DNA of 64,000 bases from Ricinus communis. Taxonomy: Eukaryota; Streptophyta; Magnoliopsida; Malpighiales; Euphorbiaceae. Position 1 is the first letter of the stretch. Each line of letters begins with the position of its first letter. Below the pieces are notes generated by a model that saw only the letters and a program-made list of their open reading frames with translations, did no database searches and was not told the origin of the DNA. The stretch spans positions 15,922,429-15,986,428 of the forward strand of contig NC_063264.1 in the NCBI RefSeq assembly GCF_019578655.1. Direction: 5' to 3'. The position numbers were made by a program, and so were the translations under genes. Of the stretch, positions 26,485 to 40,200 are shown one piece after another.

Positions 26485-26860
26485 ATCGGGCGCCCCGAGA
26501 GCAATGCTCGACCGGGGACCTTACCTCCACCGGTCACTTAAATATCCAAATAAGAAATCTAGTAGCCATTCGGCTCTCTTAATCGAATAAGACTGGCGCC
26601 CCGAGAGCAATGCTCGACCAGGGACCTTACCTCCAGTCTGGTCACTTAAGTATCCAAATAAGAAATCTAGTAGCCATTCGGCTCTCTTAATCCAATAAGA
26701 CTAGCGCCCCGAGAGCAATGCTCGACCAAGGACCTTACCTCCAGTCTGGTCACTTAAGTATCCAAATAAGCCGGCGCCCCGAGAGCAATGCTCGACCAGG
26801 GACCTTACCTCCGGCAATTTACACAAATCAGCCCAGAGAGCCATGCTCGACCAGGGCAAA
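26485..26860 (+). repeat. Hairpin-forming tandem repeats in LTR C
   Basis: Here the repeat is organised in a longer ~105-bp unit beginning near AAATCTAGTAGCCATTCGG, present about three times, followed by one GCCGG/CCGGC unit and one short unit. The inner GAGC-AAT-GCTC hairpin is kept in every full unit. Confidence 0.83.
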
Positions 26861-26911
26861 CCCATGAAAATCTTATTACATGTCCATGATGATTACCGGT
26901 GCGCACGCGGT

Positions 26912-26930
26912 CCTGATGTAACCCATCAGG
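26912..26930 (+). other. Conserved short hairpin in LTR C
   Basis: CCTGATG and CATCAGG flank the loop TAACC. LTR B has the same 7-bp hairpin at 24793-24811. LTR A has one changed base in the right arm (CACCAGG), which weakens it. Function unknown. Confidence 0.65.
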
Positions 26931-27239
26931 CGGCATGTTCTACAAGCCACGTTTCCCAATTCGCAATCATCACATATAATAAATATCATTATCTGATGAA
27001 CTCAACCAACACATATTGAAATAAAGATTAAAGATTTAAGGTAAAACAATGTGCAATTTGTGAGGGGAAAAATAATAACGCTTATCTTATTATAACATAC
27101 TAATAATAATATTTATATTATTTCAAATATTAATAATCAAGTGAAATCATTTATCTTGCGATACTAATAATCATATTAAGCACAAATTCTAAATAGCATA
27201 TTAAAATCAGACTAGCAATAGTGCAAAGATTAAATGACT

Positions 27240-27860
27240 TTAACTCACAGGATTGGGCAACCTCCTAGCTCTGCTCTGGTGCCTCGGTTGGAGCGAGCCG
27301 AACAAACAGATCATCGAGATGCTCGATCGCTCGGTCGACTCGCCTTTGGCCGCCGGAGTCCGATCGACGATCCGAACACACCATCGGACTCACAACGACG
27401 CGCTGATGACGATCCCCGCTTTCGATTTTCCGATCTGACACCCGATCATCCGGAGAAATTTGCGGACGATCTCGACCGTCGATTTGTAAACGAAGCCCGA
27501 TCGCCACGAAACTAGTGCCATCGCGAAGCTTGAGCTGAGGAGAGTCGGGATGCGTCCTCCGATCGTCCATCCTCCGCCGGATCTCGCCGAAAAAACCCAA
27601 AAACGCCGGCTGCCACCATTTTCTCTCTCCACCGGATCTTCCATTTCCGGCCACCACCGCCGACACCGCCAAAACAAAGCCGAGGGCCGAGAGGAGTCGA
27701 CGCACCAAGATCACGACCACCGACGCCGGAACGCTGACGGCCAAGAAGGAAGCCTCTCCTCTGAGTCGCTCATTGCTGGCCACTGGCTGACACCTGGCCA
27801 CCCCCCGGAAAGACGGCCCGACGCCAGCCTCCTTCCTCCGGCCTCTCTCTCCCTTGACAT
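27240..27860 (+). other. GC-rich segment of LTR C, no credible gene
   Basis: Markedly GC-rich compared with everything around it, with CCGCCGG and CGATCG-type motifs. Counterparts lie in LTR B (25135-25804, continuing 28486-28800) and LTR A (29640-30480). Open frames exist on both strands but have indels and stops between the three copies and no recognisable domain. I read it as a normal part of the LTR. Confidence 0.7.
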
Positions 27861-30800
27861 CTCTCTTCCTCCCTTCTTCTTCCCCGATTTCTTTCCCTTC
27901 AATATCGACATTTGACCCCTGAACTTTTCCTTATTACAATTTGGTCCCTCAACTTTCTTAATTACTTACAACAGAATTCCAATTTGACCCCCAAACTTCT
28001 TTTTAGCCTTTCAATTAAGCCCCTAACTATTTAATTTGGGCCAAAACCAAATTATTGAAAATACACAATTACAAAATACCCCTGACCGACATATTTATTT
28101 ACGAAAATACCAAACTCACAAATTTCCATTAAACCCTCACAAAAATAAAATTATACTTTTAATCCTTATTCCAAAATAATCCTCCAATTAAATCCTATAC
28201 ACAATTAAATTAAATAATCAATTTCCAACTCAAAATTTAATACTACTAATCAATTATAATACTAATTTTCTCAAAATTCTTTTACAAAAACATCCCTTAC
28301 AATTTTTATCATAATTTTCCAATATATAATTTTATTTTTATAAATATGCATTTGAAAAAATTTGAATAACCAAAATATAATCATTTCTCAAATAGTTTAC
28401 TGGAATAAAAATAAAGCTAAAATTAACTTAAATAAAAACTCACTATTAAATATATATAAAAAAAAATTCCGGGTGTTACACTTGAGCTAAAGAGAGTCGG
28501 GATATGTCCTCTGATCGTCCATAGCTCACGGAGCTCGCCAAAACTGAAAATGCGGCCACCCTACTCACGGAACTCTCCTCCTACCACCAAACCGACGCCA
28601 CGCCCAAAATGAAGCTCTCTTCGAGGGGAGCAGAAAACCACCAAGATCGGTCGGAAAGGCCGCTGGAAACGGCTAGAATGGCCTTCAAAAACCGCTGCCC
28701 CTCTTTTTCTTTTTCCTCGTCACAACGCTGGCCACTGCTGGCCACAAGCCCTACGGCCCCCATGGACGACGCCACGCCTTCTTCCTTCCTCTTCCCGACG
28801 TCTCTCTCTCTCTCCCTGCTTCTCTCTCCCCACTTCTTTCTCCCTGATCTTTCTTTCTTTCTTTCAATATCGACATTAAGCCCCCAAACGTTTCCTTATT
28901 ACAATTTGGTCCCTCAACTTTCTTAATTACTTACAATTCCATCCATCAAAATTTCAATTTAACTCCTAAACTTTCCTTTGGCCTTTCAATTAAGCCCCTA
29001 ACTATTTAATTTGGGTCAAATTAGAATTATTGAAAATACACAATTACATAAATACCCCTGACCGACATATTTATTTATAAAAATACCAAACTCACAAATT
29101 TCCATTAAAACCCATAAAAATAAAATTATACTTTCAATCCTTATTCCAAAATAAATTTCCAATTTTGTCCTAACACAAAATTAATTTAAATAATAAATTT
29201 CCAACTTAAAATTTAATACCACTAATTAATTAGAATACCAATTTTCCCAAAATTCTAAAACATCCCTTACAATTTCCACCATAATTTTTTCAATATATAA
29301 TTTTATTTATACATATACATATACATTGGGAAAAATTAGAATAACCAAAAATATATTCTACCCTTCAAATAATTTACTTAATTAATATCTTAAAATTTCA
29401 AACTAATTGAGTATAGAAAAATAACTCATTCAATTGACTAATATTAAAATTTCCATTAAAACATTTCAAATTAAACCAAATAAAAATAAAGCTAAAATTA
29501 ACTTAAATAAAAACTCATTATTAAATATATAAAATTTCGGGTGTTACACTAATCATCATATTACGCATAAATTTGTAAAATAGCATATTAAATTCAGACT
29601 TAGCAATAGTGCAACGATTAAGTGACTTTAACTCACAGATTGGGCGACCTCCTAGCTCTGCTTCGGGGCCTCAGTTGGAGCGAGCCGAACAGACAGATCA
29701 TCTAATCACAGAAAAACAATTTATCAAAATGCCGAAACAATCGATCATTAATCCTAGGTCTAGACTCCTAGGACTGACTGTTTAAGAATTTCGATTCGTA
29801 CCCCAAAATTCTAACCTCCCTACAACACGGACATTTACCCCCCGTAAAACGGGTCCAGGACCTGCCAGAAAAACACTTCAAATATCCAACAATTCCAAAC
29901 AACGGGAGTCGGGTCTCCAGACTTCACATTTTTCCCGATTCCGCTACATAGCACAAAACAGGAGGCAGGCAAACTGACAGACAATTATTTTTGACTCACA
30001 AATATCATCTAATACATAACACAATTCAATAGACACACAATTAAACCAAGAATTCCAAAATTAACGTACTAGAGAAAATTACCGAGACGCTTGATTGCTC
30101 GGCCGACTCGCCTCCAACCGGCCAGAGTCCATCGATGATGCGAACACACCATCGGACTCGAAACGACGCGCTGATGACGATCCCCGCTTCTGATTTTCCA
30201 ATCTGACCCCCGATCATCCCAAGAGATTTGCAAACAATCTCGGTCGTCGATTCACAAACGGAGTCCGATCGCCACGAAATCGGTGCCATTGTGAAGGTTG
30301 AGCTGAGGAGAGTCGGGATACGTCCTCCGATCATCCATCCTCCGCCGGAGCTCGCCGGAAAAACCAAAAAACGCAGCTGCCACCTACTTCGCCGGAACTC
30401 CCTCCTCCGGCCACCAAATCGACGCCGCTACCGCTAAAAGGAAGCTCTCTTCGAGGGGAGCCGGGATACTGGGCTCAGACACAGCCTTCACGGGCAGCCT
30501 ACGGCCTGACGCCGATCTCCTCATCCCCACACGATTCTCTCTCTCCCTCACACTTCTCTCTCTCCTTTTCCTTTTTCCCCGATTCCTTTCCTTTCAATAC
30601 CGACATTTGACCCCTGAACTCTTCTTTATTACAATTTGGTCCCTCAATTTTTTTAATGACTTACAATTTCGTCCTGCAAAATTTCCAATTTACCCTTAAA
30701 CTTTCCTTTAGTCTTTCAATTAAGCGCTTAACTAATTAATTTGGGCCAAATTAGAATTATAGAAAATACACAATTACATAAATACCCCTGCCGACATATT

Positions 30801-31284
30801 TATTTACAAAAATACCAAATATCCAAATTTCCATTAAAACCCCATATTAATGAAATTACACTTTTAATCCTCATCCAAAAATAAATTTTCAATTTAGTAT
30901 TAACACAATTAATTTAAATAATCAATTCCAACTTAAAATTTAATACCACTAGTTAATTAAAATACCTATTTTCCCTAAATTCCTTTTATAAAAACACCCT
31001 TTACAATTTCTCCACAATTTTCCAATATATAATTTTATTTATATAAATATGCATTTGGAAAAAATTTGAATTAACCAAAATATAATTATTTCTCAAATAA
31101 TTTACTTAATTAATTTCTTAAAAATTCAAACTAATAGGATATAGAAAGAATGACTCCTTTATTAGTCTAATATTAAAATTCAAAATTTACATTTAAATTA
31201 TTCCAACTAGACCAAGTAAAAATTAAATTAAATTAATTTTAAATAAAAACTCATTATTAAATATATAAAAATTTGGATATTACA

Positions 31285-34200
31285 GAGATATTTTCTTATA
31301 TCGATAAATGTACCCTTTTACTTGTTTATTTTCTCATATTCTAAAATTACCCCATTTAAGTGGTTGTTTTCTCATACTCACAAATATACCAAAATTACGG
31401 GGTTATTTTCTTTGATCGATAAATATTCCAGTATTACGGGGTTGTTTGCTAATATTTATAATATACCCCTCTTACGGGGTTGTTTTCTCATATTAAAAAA
31501 TTTACACCTTCTAACGAGGCTGTTTTCACAGACTCGCAATTACACTACTTTTACGGGGTTGTTTTCTGAGGTTCACAAATATACACGTTTTACGGAGTTA
31601 TTTTCTCATATTGATAAATATAACACTTTTACCGGGTAGTTTTCTCATAATAAATTATTAGCACCATTATAGGGTTGTTTTCTCTGATTCATGAATATAC
31701 ACATTTTATGGGGTTATTTTCTTATATCGACAAATATACCCATTTTACGAGGTTATTTTCTCATATTCTAAAATTACCCTATTTAAAGGGTTGTCTTCTC
31801 ATACTCACAAATATACCAATATTATGAGGTTATTTTCTCCGATTGATAAATATCCCCGTATTACGGGGTTGTTTTCAAGTATTTATAAATATACCCCTCT
31901 TACGGGATTGTTTTCTCAGATTCATAAATATACACGTTTTACGGGGTTATTTTCTTATATGGACAAATATACCCCTTTTATGGGGTTATTTTCTCATATT
32001 ATAAAATTAACCCATTTAAGGGGTTGTTTTGTCATACTCCCAGATATACCAATATTACGGTGTTATTTTCTCCGATTGATAAAATATCCCTGTATTAAGG
32101 GGTTGTTTTCAAATATTTATAATTAAATCTCTTTTACGGGGTTATTTTCTCAGATTCATAAATGTACACATTTTACGGGGTTAATTTCTTATGTGGACAA
32201 ATATACCCCTTTTACGGGATTATTTTCTCATATTATAAAATTAACCCATTTAAGGGCTTGTTTTCACATACTCACAAATATACGAAAATTACGGGGTTAT
32301 TTTCTTCGATTGATAAGTATTCCTGCATTATATAGTTGTTTTCTAATATTTACAAATATATACTTTTTACGGAGTTGTTTTCTTATATTAAAAGATTTAC
32401 CCCTTCTACGATGATGTTTTCTCATACTCGCAATTACACTACTTTTACGGGTTTATTTTCTCAGTCCATAAATACACACGTTTTACAGTGTTATTTTCTT
32501 ATATTGATAAATATACATGTTTTACGAAGTTATTTTCTTACATTGATAAATATACCACTTTTACGAGGTTGTTTTCTCATATTTAATTATTAGCACTGTT
32601 ATGGGGTTGTTTTCTCAAATTCATAAATATACATGTTTTCGGAGTTATTTTCTTATATCGACAAATATACCACTTTTACGGGTTATTTTCTCATATTCAA
32701 ACATGACGCCATTTAAGGGGTTGTTTTGTCATACTTACAAATATACCAATATTACAAAGTTATTTTCTCTAATTGATAAATATCCTGTATTACGGGGTTA
32801 TTTTCAACTATTTATAAATGTACCACTCTTACTAGGTTATTTTCTCAAATTCATAAATATACACATTTTACGAGATTATTTTCTTATATCGATAAATGTA
32901 CCCTTTTACTAGTTTACTTTCTCATATTCTAAAATTACCCAATTTAAGGGTTTGTTTTCTCATACTCACAAATATACCAAAATTTTGGGGTTATTATCTC
33001 CGATCGATAAATATGCTCGTATTATGGGGTTTCTTGCATATAATTATAATATAACCCTTTTACGGGTTGTTTTTCATATTAAAAAATTTACACCTTCTAA
33101 CGATGTTGTTTTCTCAGACTTGCAATTATACTTACACTACTTTTACTGGGTTATTTTCTCAGATCCATAAATATTCACGTTTTACGGGGTTATTTTCTTA
33201 TATTGATAAATATAACACTTTTACGGGGTCATTTTCTCGTATTAAATTATAGAACTATTACGGGGTTGTTTCGTCGAATTCATAAATATACACATTTTAT
33301 GGAATTATTTTCTTATATCGATAAATATACACCTTTTACGAGGTTGTTTTCTCATATTCTAAAATTAACCCATTTAAGGTGTTGATTTCTCATACTCACA
33401 ATATACCAATATTACGGGTTATTTTCTCTAATTGATAAATATCCCCGTATTACGGGGTTGTTTTCAAATTTTTATAAATATACTCCTCTTACGGAGTTGT
33501 TTTCTCATATTAAAAGATTTACCCGTTCTACGAGGCTCTTTTTTCAGACTCGCAGTTACACTATTTTTACTGGTTTGTTTTCTTATATTCATAAATATAC
33601 ACATTTTACGAGGTTATTTTCTAATATTAATAAATATACCACTTTTACGGGGTCTGCTTCTCATAATAAATTATTAGCACTATTATGGGGTTGTTTTCTC
33701 AAATTCATAAATATACATATTTTACAGGGTTATTTTCTTATATCGACAAATATACCCCTTTTACGGGGTTATTTTCTTATATTCTAAAATTACCCATTTA
33801 AGGGGTTGTTTTCTCATACTCACAATATACCAATATTACGGGGTAAGTTTCTCCGATTGATAAATATCCCTGTATTACGGGGTTATTTTCAAATATTTAT
33901 AAATATACCCCTATTACGAAGTTATTTTCTCATATTAAAAGATTTATCCGTTCTACGAGGCTGTTTTCTCAGACTCGTAATTACACTACTTTTATGGGTT
34001 TATTTTCTGAGATTCATAAATATACACGTTTTACGGAGATATTTTCTTATATTGATAAATATACATCTTTTACAGGGCTATTTTCTTACATTGATAAATA
34101 TACCACTTGTACGGGGTCGTTTTTTCATAATGAATTATTAGCACTTTTATGGGGTTGTTTTCTCAAATTCATAAGTACACATGTTTTACGGGATTATTTT

Positions 34201-37200
34201 CTTTTATCGACAAATATAACACTTTTACAGGGTTTCTCATATTATAAAATTAACCTATTTAAGGGGTTGTTTTCTCATACTCACAAATATACTAAAATTG
34301 CAGGGTTATTTTATCCGATTGATAAATATCCCCGTATTATGGGGTTGTTTGCTAATATTTATAATATACTCCTCTTACAGGGTTGTTTTCTCATATTAAA
34401 AAATTTACACTTTCTAACGAGGCTGTTTTTTCAGACTCGCAATTACACTACTTCTTATGGGGTTATTTTCTCAGATTCACAAATACACACGTTTTACGGG
34501 GTTATTTTCTTATATTGATAAATATAACACTTTTATGGGGTCGTTTGCTCATATTAATTTATTAGCACTATTACGGGTTTGTTTTGTCAAATTTATAAAT
34601 ATACACGTTTTACGGGATTATTTTCTTATATCAACAAATATACCCCTTTTACGAGGTTGTTTTCTCATATTCTAAAATTAACCCATTTAAGGGGTTGTTT
34701 TCTCATACTCATAAATATAAAAAAATTACGGAGTTATTTTCTCCGATTGATAAATATCCCCGTAATACGGGGGTTGTTATCAAATAACTATAAATATACC
34801 CCTCTTACGGAGTTGTTTTCTTAGACTCTCAATTACACTACTTTTACGGGTTTGTTTTCTCAGATTCATAAATATAAACGATTTACGAGGATATTTTTCT
34901 TAGATTGACAAATATACAAGTTTTACGGGGTTATTTTCTTACATTGATAAATATACAACTTTTACGGGGTCATTTTCTCATAATAAATTATTAACACTAT
35001 TATGGGGTTGTTTTCTCAAATTCATAAATATACACGTTTTCGATGTTATTTTCTTATATCGACAAATATACCCCTTTTACGGTTTATTTTCTCATTTTAT
35101 AAAATTACACATTTAAGGGGTTGTTTTCTCTTACTCACAAATATACAAAAATTACGGGGTTATTTTATCAGATTCATAAATATGCCCGTATTACGGTGTT
35201 ATTTTCTTATATTGATAAATATACCACTTTTATGGAGTCGTTTTCTCATATTAAATAATTAGCAGTATTATGGGGTTATTTTATCAAATTCATAAATATA
35301 CACGTTTTACGGGGTTATTTTCTTATATCGATAAATATACACCTTTTACGGGGTTATTTTCTCATATTATAAAATTAACCCATTTAAGAGGTTGTTTTCT
35401 CATACTCACAAATATACCAAAATTACAGGGTTATTTTCTCCAATTGATAAATATCCCCGTATTACGGGCTTGTTTTGTCATATTCATAAATATACCCGTT
35501 TTACGGTGTTATTTTCTTATATCGATAAATATACCACTTTTATGGGGTCCTTTTCTCATATTAAATAATTTTCCGTATTATGGGGTTGTTTTGTCAAATT
35601 CATAAATATACACATTTTACGGGGTTATTTTCTCATATTATAAAATTAACACATTTACGGAGTGTTTTGTCATACTCATAAATATACCAAAATTACGGAG
35701 TTATTTTCTCCAATTGATAAATACCCCCATATTATGGGTTGTTTTCTAATATTTATAAATATAACCCTCTTACGGGGTTGTTTTTGAATATTAAAAAATT
35801 TACCCGGTCTACGATGTTGTTTTCTCATATTCGCAATTACATTACATTTACGGATTTGTTTTCTCACATTCATAAGTATACACGTTTTACGGAGTTATTT
35901 TTTTATATTGATAAATATACACACTTTATGTGGTTATTTTCTTACATCGATAAATATACCACTTTTACAGGGTCGTTTTCTCATAATAAATTATTAGCAC
36001 TATTATGGGGTTGTTTTCTCAAATTCATAAATATAAAAGTTTTACGGGGTTATTCTCTTATATCAACAAATATACCCTTTTTACGGGGTTGTTTTCTCAC
36101 ATTCATAAATATACCCGTTTTACGGGGTTATTTTTTATATTGATAAATATACCACTTTTATGGGGTCATTTTCTCATATTAAATAATTTTCAGTATTATG
36201 GGGTTGTTTTGTCAAATTCATAAATATACACATTTTACAGAGTTATTTTCTTATATCGACAAATATACCCCTTTTTTACAGGGTTGTTTTCACATATTAT
36301 CAAATTAACACATTTAAGGAGTTGTTTTGTCATACTCATAAATATACCAAAATTACGAAGTTATTTTCTCCAATTGATAAATACCCCCGTATTACGGGGT
36401 TTTTTTGAATATTAAAAAATTTACCCGGTCTACGATGTTGTTTTCTCATACTCGCAATTATACTACATTTACGGATTTATTTTCTCACATTCATAAGTAT
36501 ACACGTTTTACGGAGTTATTTTTTATATTGATAAATATACACGCTTTACGTGGTTATTTTCTTACATCGATAAATATATCAATTTTATGGGGTTGTTTTC
36601 TCATAATAAATTATTAGCACTATTATGGGATTGTTTTCTCAAATTCATAAATATAAAAATTTTACGGGGTTATTTTCTTATATCAACAAATATACCCCTT
36701 TTACAGGGTTGTTTTCTCATATTATAAAATTAACCCATTTAAGGGGTTCTTTTCTCATACTCCGAAATATACCAAAATTACGGAGTTATTTTCTCTGATT
36801 GATAAATATCCCCGTATTACGGGATTGTTTGCTAATATTTATAAATATACACCTCTTACTAGGTTATTTTCTCATATTCTAAAATTACCCCATTTGAGGG
36901 GTTGTTTTCTCATACTCACGAATATACCACCCATTTAAGGGGTTGTTTTCTAATTTTTAGAAAATGTGCCAAAACTACGGGGTTATATTCTCTGATTGAC
37001 TGCACTACGGGGTTGTTTTCTAATATTTAAAATATACCTCTTACGGGGTTGTTTTCTCATATTAAAAAATTTATCCCTTCTACTAGGCTGTTTTCTCATA
37101 ATAGCAGTTACATTACTTTTACAGTGTTGTTCTCTCAAATTTATAAATCTACATGTTTTACGGGGTTATTTTCTTATATTGACAAATATACCTCTTTTAC

Positions 37201-40200
37201 GGAGTGGTTTTCTCATATTAAAAAATGAACACATTTAAGGGGTTGTTTTCCCATACTTACAAATATACTAAAATTAGAGAGTTATTTTCTCAGATTGATA
37301 AATATCACCGTATTAAGGGTTGTTTTCTCATGTTAAAAAATTCACCCATTCTACGAGGCTGTTTTCTCAGACTCACAATTACACTACTTTTACGGGGTTG
37401 ATTCTTAGATTCATAAATATACATGTTTTACGAGGTTATTTTCTTATACGGATAACATACCACTTTTACAAGGTCGTTTTCTCTTATTAAATTATTAACA
37501 CTATTATGGGTTTGCTTTCTCAAATTCATAAATAAACACATTTTACAGGGTTATTTTCTTATATAAAAAAAAATACCCCTTTTACGGGATTATTTTCTCA
37601 TATTGTAAAATTAACCCATTTAAGAGGTTGTTTACTCATACGCACAAATATACCAAAATTATGGGGTTATCTCTTCCGATTGATAAATATACTCGTATTA
37701 CAGGGTTATTTTTTCATATTAGAAAATTTACCCCTTCTACGAGGTTGTTTTCTCAGACTTGCAATTACACTATTTTTACGGGGTTGTTTTCTAAGGTTCA
37801 TAAATATACACGTTTTACGGAGTTATTCTCATATATTAATAAATATACCACTTTCATAGGGCCATTTTCTCATATTAAATTATTAGCACTATTATGGGGT
37901 TGTTTTGTCAGATTTATAAATATACGCGTTTTACATGGTTATTTTCTTATATCGATAAATATTCCCCTTTTATGGGGTTGTTTTCTCATATTCTAAAATT
38001 AACCCATTTACGGGATTATTTTCTCCGGTTGATAAATATCCCCGCATTGTGGTGTTGTTTTCTAATATTTATAAATATACCCATCTGACAGGGTTGTTTT
38101 GTCATATTAAAAAATTTACCCGTTCTACGAGGCTGTTTTCTCATACTCGCAATTATAATACTTTTATGGGGTTGTCTTCTCATATCCACAAATATACACG
38201 TTTTACTGGGTTATTTTCTTATATTAGCAAATATACCCCTTTTATGGGGTTGTTTTCTCATATTATAAAATTAACCAATTTAAGGGGTTGTTTTTCCATA
38301 CTCATAAATATACTAAATTACGGGGTTATTTTCTCTGATTGATAAATATCCTCGTAGTGCGGAGTTGTTTGTTAATATTTGTAAATATACTCCTCTTACG
38401 GGGTTGTTTTCTCATATTAAAAAATTTACCCCTTCTAAGAAGCTTTTTTTTCATACTCGCAATCACACTATTTTTACGAGGTTGTTTTCTCAGATTCATA
38501 AATATACATGTTTTATGGGATTCTTTTATTATATTGATAAATATACCACTTTTATGGGGTCATTTTCTGATATTAAATTAATAGCACTATTATGGGGTTA
38601 TTTTCACAAATATACATGTTTTACGGGATTATTTTCTTATATCGGCAAATATACCCATTTTACGGGGTAATTTTCTCATAATATAAAATTAACTCATTTA
38701 AGGGATTGTTTTCTCATACTCACAAATATACCAAAATTACGGGGTTATTTTCTCCGATTAATAAATATCCCGTATTACGCGGTTGTTTTCTCATATTAAG
38801 AAATTCACCCATTCTGCAATGCTGTTTTCTGAGACTTGTAATTACACTACTTTTACGGGGTTATTTTCTTATATCGACAAATATACCCCTTTTATGGGGT
38901 TGTTTTCTCTAATTAATAAATATCCCCGTATTACGGGGTTGTTTTTCTAATATTTATAAATATAGCCCTCTTGCGTGGTTGTTTTCTCATGTTAAAAAAT
39001 TTACCCCTTCTACGAGGTTGTTTTCTCAGACTTACAATTATACTACTTTTAAGGGGTTGTTTTCTCAGATTTATAAATATACATGTTGTAGAGAGTTATT
39101 TTCTTATATTAACAAATATATCCCCTTTACGGGGTTGTTTTCTCATATTATAAAATTAACCCATTTAATGGGTTATTTTATCATACTCACAAATATACCA
39201 AAATTAGGGGATTATTTTATCCGATTGATAAATATCCCCGTATTACGGGGTTGTTTCCTAATAATTATAAATATACCCCTCCTACGAGGTTGTTTTCTCA
39301 TATTAAGAAATTTGCCACTTTTACGAGGCTGTTTTCTCATATTCGCAATTATATTACTTTTACGTGGTTGTTCTAACAAATTCATAAACATACACGTTTT
39401 ATGGAGTTATTTTTTTATATCGACAAATATACCCCTTTTACGGGGTTGTTTTCTCATATTCTAATATGAATCCATTTAATGGATTGTTTTGTCATACTCA
39501 CAAATATACCAAAATTACGGGTTTTTTTTTCTGATTGATAAAAATCCTTGTATTACAGGGTTGTTCTCTAATATTTATAAATATACCCCACTTACGGGAT
39601 TGTTTTATCATATTAAAAAATTTACCCCTTCTACGAGGCTATTTTCTCAGACTCGCAATTACAATACTTTTACGGGATTGTTTTCTCGTATTCATAAATA
39701 TACACGTTTTACGGGATTATATTTTTATATTGATAAATATACCACTTTTACAGGGTCATTTTCTCTTATTAAATTATTAGCACTATTATGGGGTTGTTTT
39801 CTCAAATTCATAAATATATATGTTTTACGGGGTTATGTTCTTATATTGACAAATACCCATTTTACGGGATTATTTTCTCATTTTATAAAATTAACCAATT
39901 TAAGGGGTTGTTTACACATACTCACTAATATACCAAAATTATGGGGTTATCTACTCCGATTGATAAATATCCTCGTATTAGAGGGTTGTTTTTTCAAATT
40001 AGAAAATTTACCCCTTCTACGAGGTTGTTTTCTCAGACTCACAATTACACTATTTTACGGAATTATTTTCTAATATTCATAAATATACACGTCTTACGGA
40101 GTTATTTTCATATATTAATAAGTATACCACTTTCACAGGGCCGTTTTCTCGTATTAAATTATTCGCACTATTATGGGGTTGTTTTGTCAAATTCATAAAT

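Larger units (their letters stand above)
25810..28480 (+). mobile_element. Inner solo LTR (C), inserted into LTR B
   Basis: 2,671 bp, TGTCACGACCCC...GGGTGTTACA, with target duplication CTTGA at 25805-25809 and 28481-28485. It is the youngest of the three by nesting order. It lacks a segment of a few hundred bp that A and B carry after the GAGCGAGCCGAACA motif, which explains why it is shorter. Layout: conserved 5' end, AT-rich part, hairpin repeats (26485-26860), GC-rich segment (27240-27850), AT-rich 3' part with phrases like CCCTGAACTTTTCC and TTGGTCCCTCAAC that are common in long plant LTRs. No protein of its own. Confidence 0.88.
23687..29548 (+). mobile_element. Middle solo LTR (B), inserted into LTR A
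   Basis: Starts TGTCATGACCC and ends GGGTGTTACA, with target duplication CTAAT at 23682-23686 and 29549-29553. The A sequence on either side (GCGATACTAAT...CATCATATTA) rejoins correctly when compared with the same place in the other copies (around 25040 and 27170). Without the inner element it is about 3.2 kb and carries no coding domain. It contains an 86-bp tandem duplication that A lacks and C shares. Confidence 0.87.
22532..31284 (+). mobile_element. Outer solo LTR (A) of a three-level nested complex
   Basis: Starts TGTCACGACCC and ends ...GGATATTACA, with the 5-bp target duplication GAGAT at 22527-22531 and 31285-31289. After removing the inserted element at 23687-29548 and one copy of its duplication, about 2.9 kb remains. 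That fits a single long LTR: the terminal sequence is not repeated inside, and there is no gag-pol, primer site or polypurine tract. The TGTCACGACCC...TTACA termini resemble long LTRs of plant Ty3/gypsy (Tekay/Del-like) elements. The family assignment and the + orientation rest on that resemblance. Its 3' end is diverged from the GGGTGTTACA of the inner copies, consistent with being the oldest. Confidence 0.85.

Noticed and set aside
27265..27801. 178-codon minus-strand open frame in the GC-rich LTR segment, and similar plus-strand frames at 27234-27915 and 28609-28926
   Set aside because: They lie within LTR sequence, are not preserved among the three copies, and show no recognisable domain.
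22532..31284. Reading the complex as one full-length element with LTRs at 22532 and 25810
   Set aside because: Each start pairs with its own end by matching 5-bp target duplications, and no gag, pol, primer site or polypurine tract lies between them.
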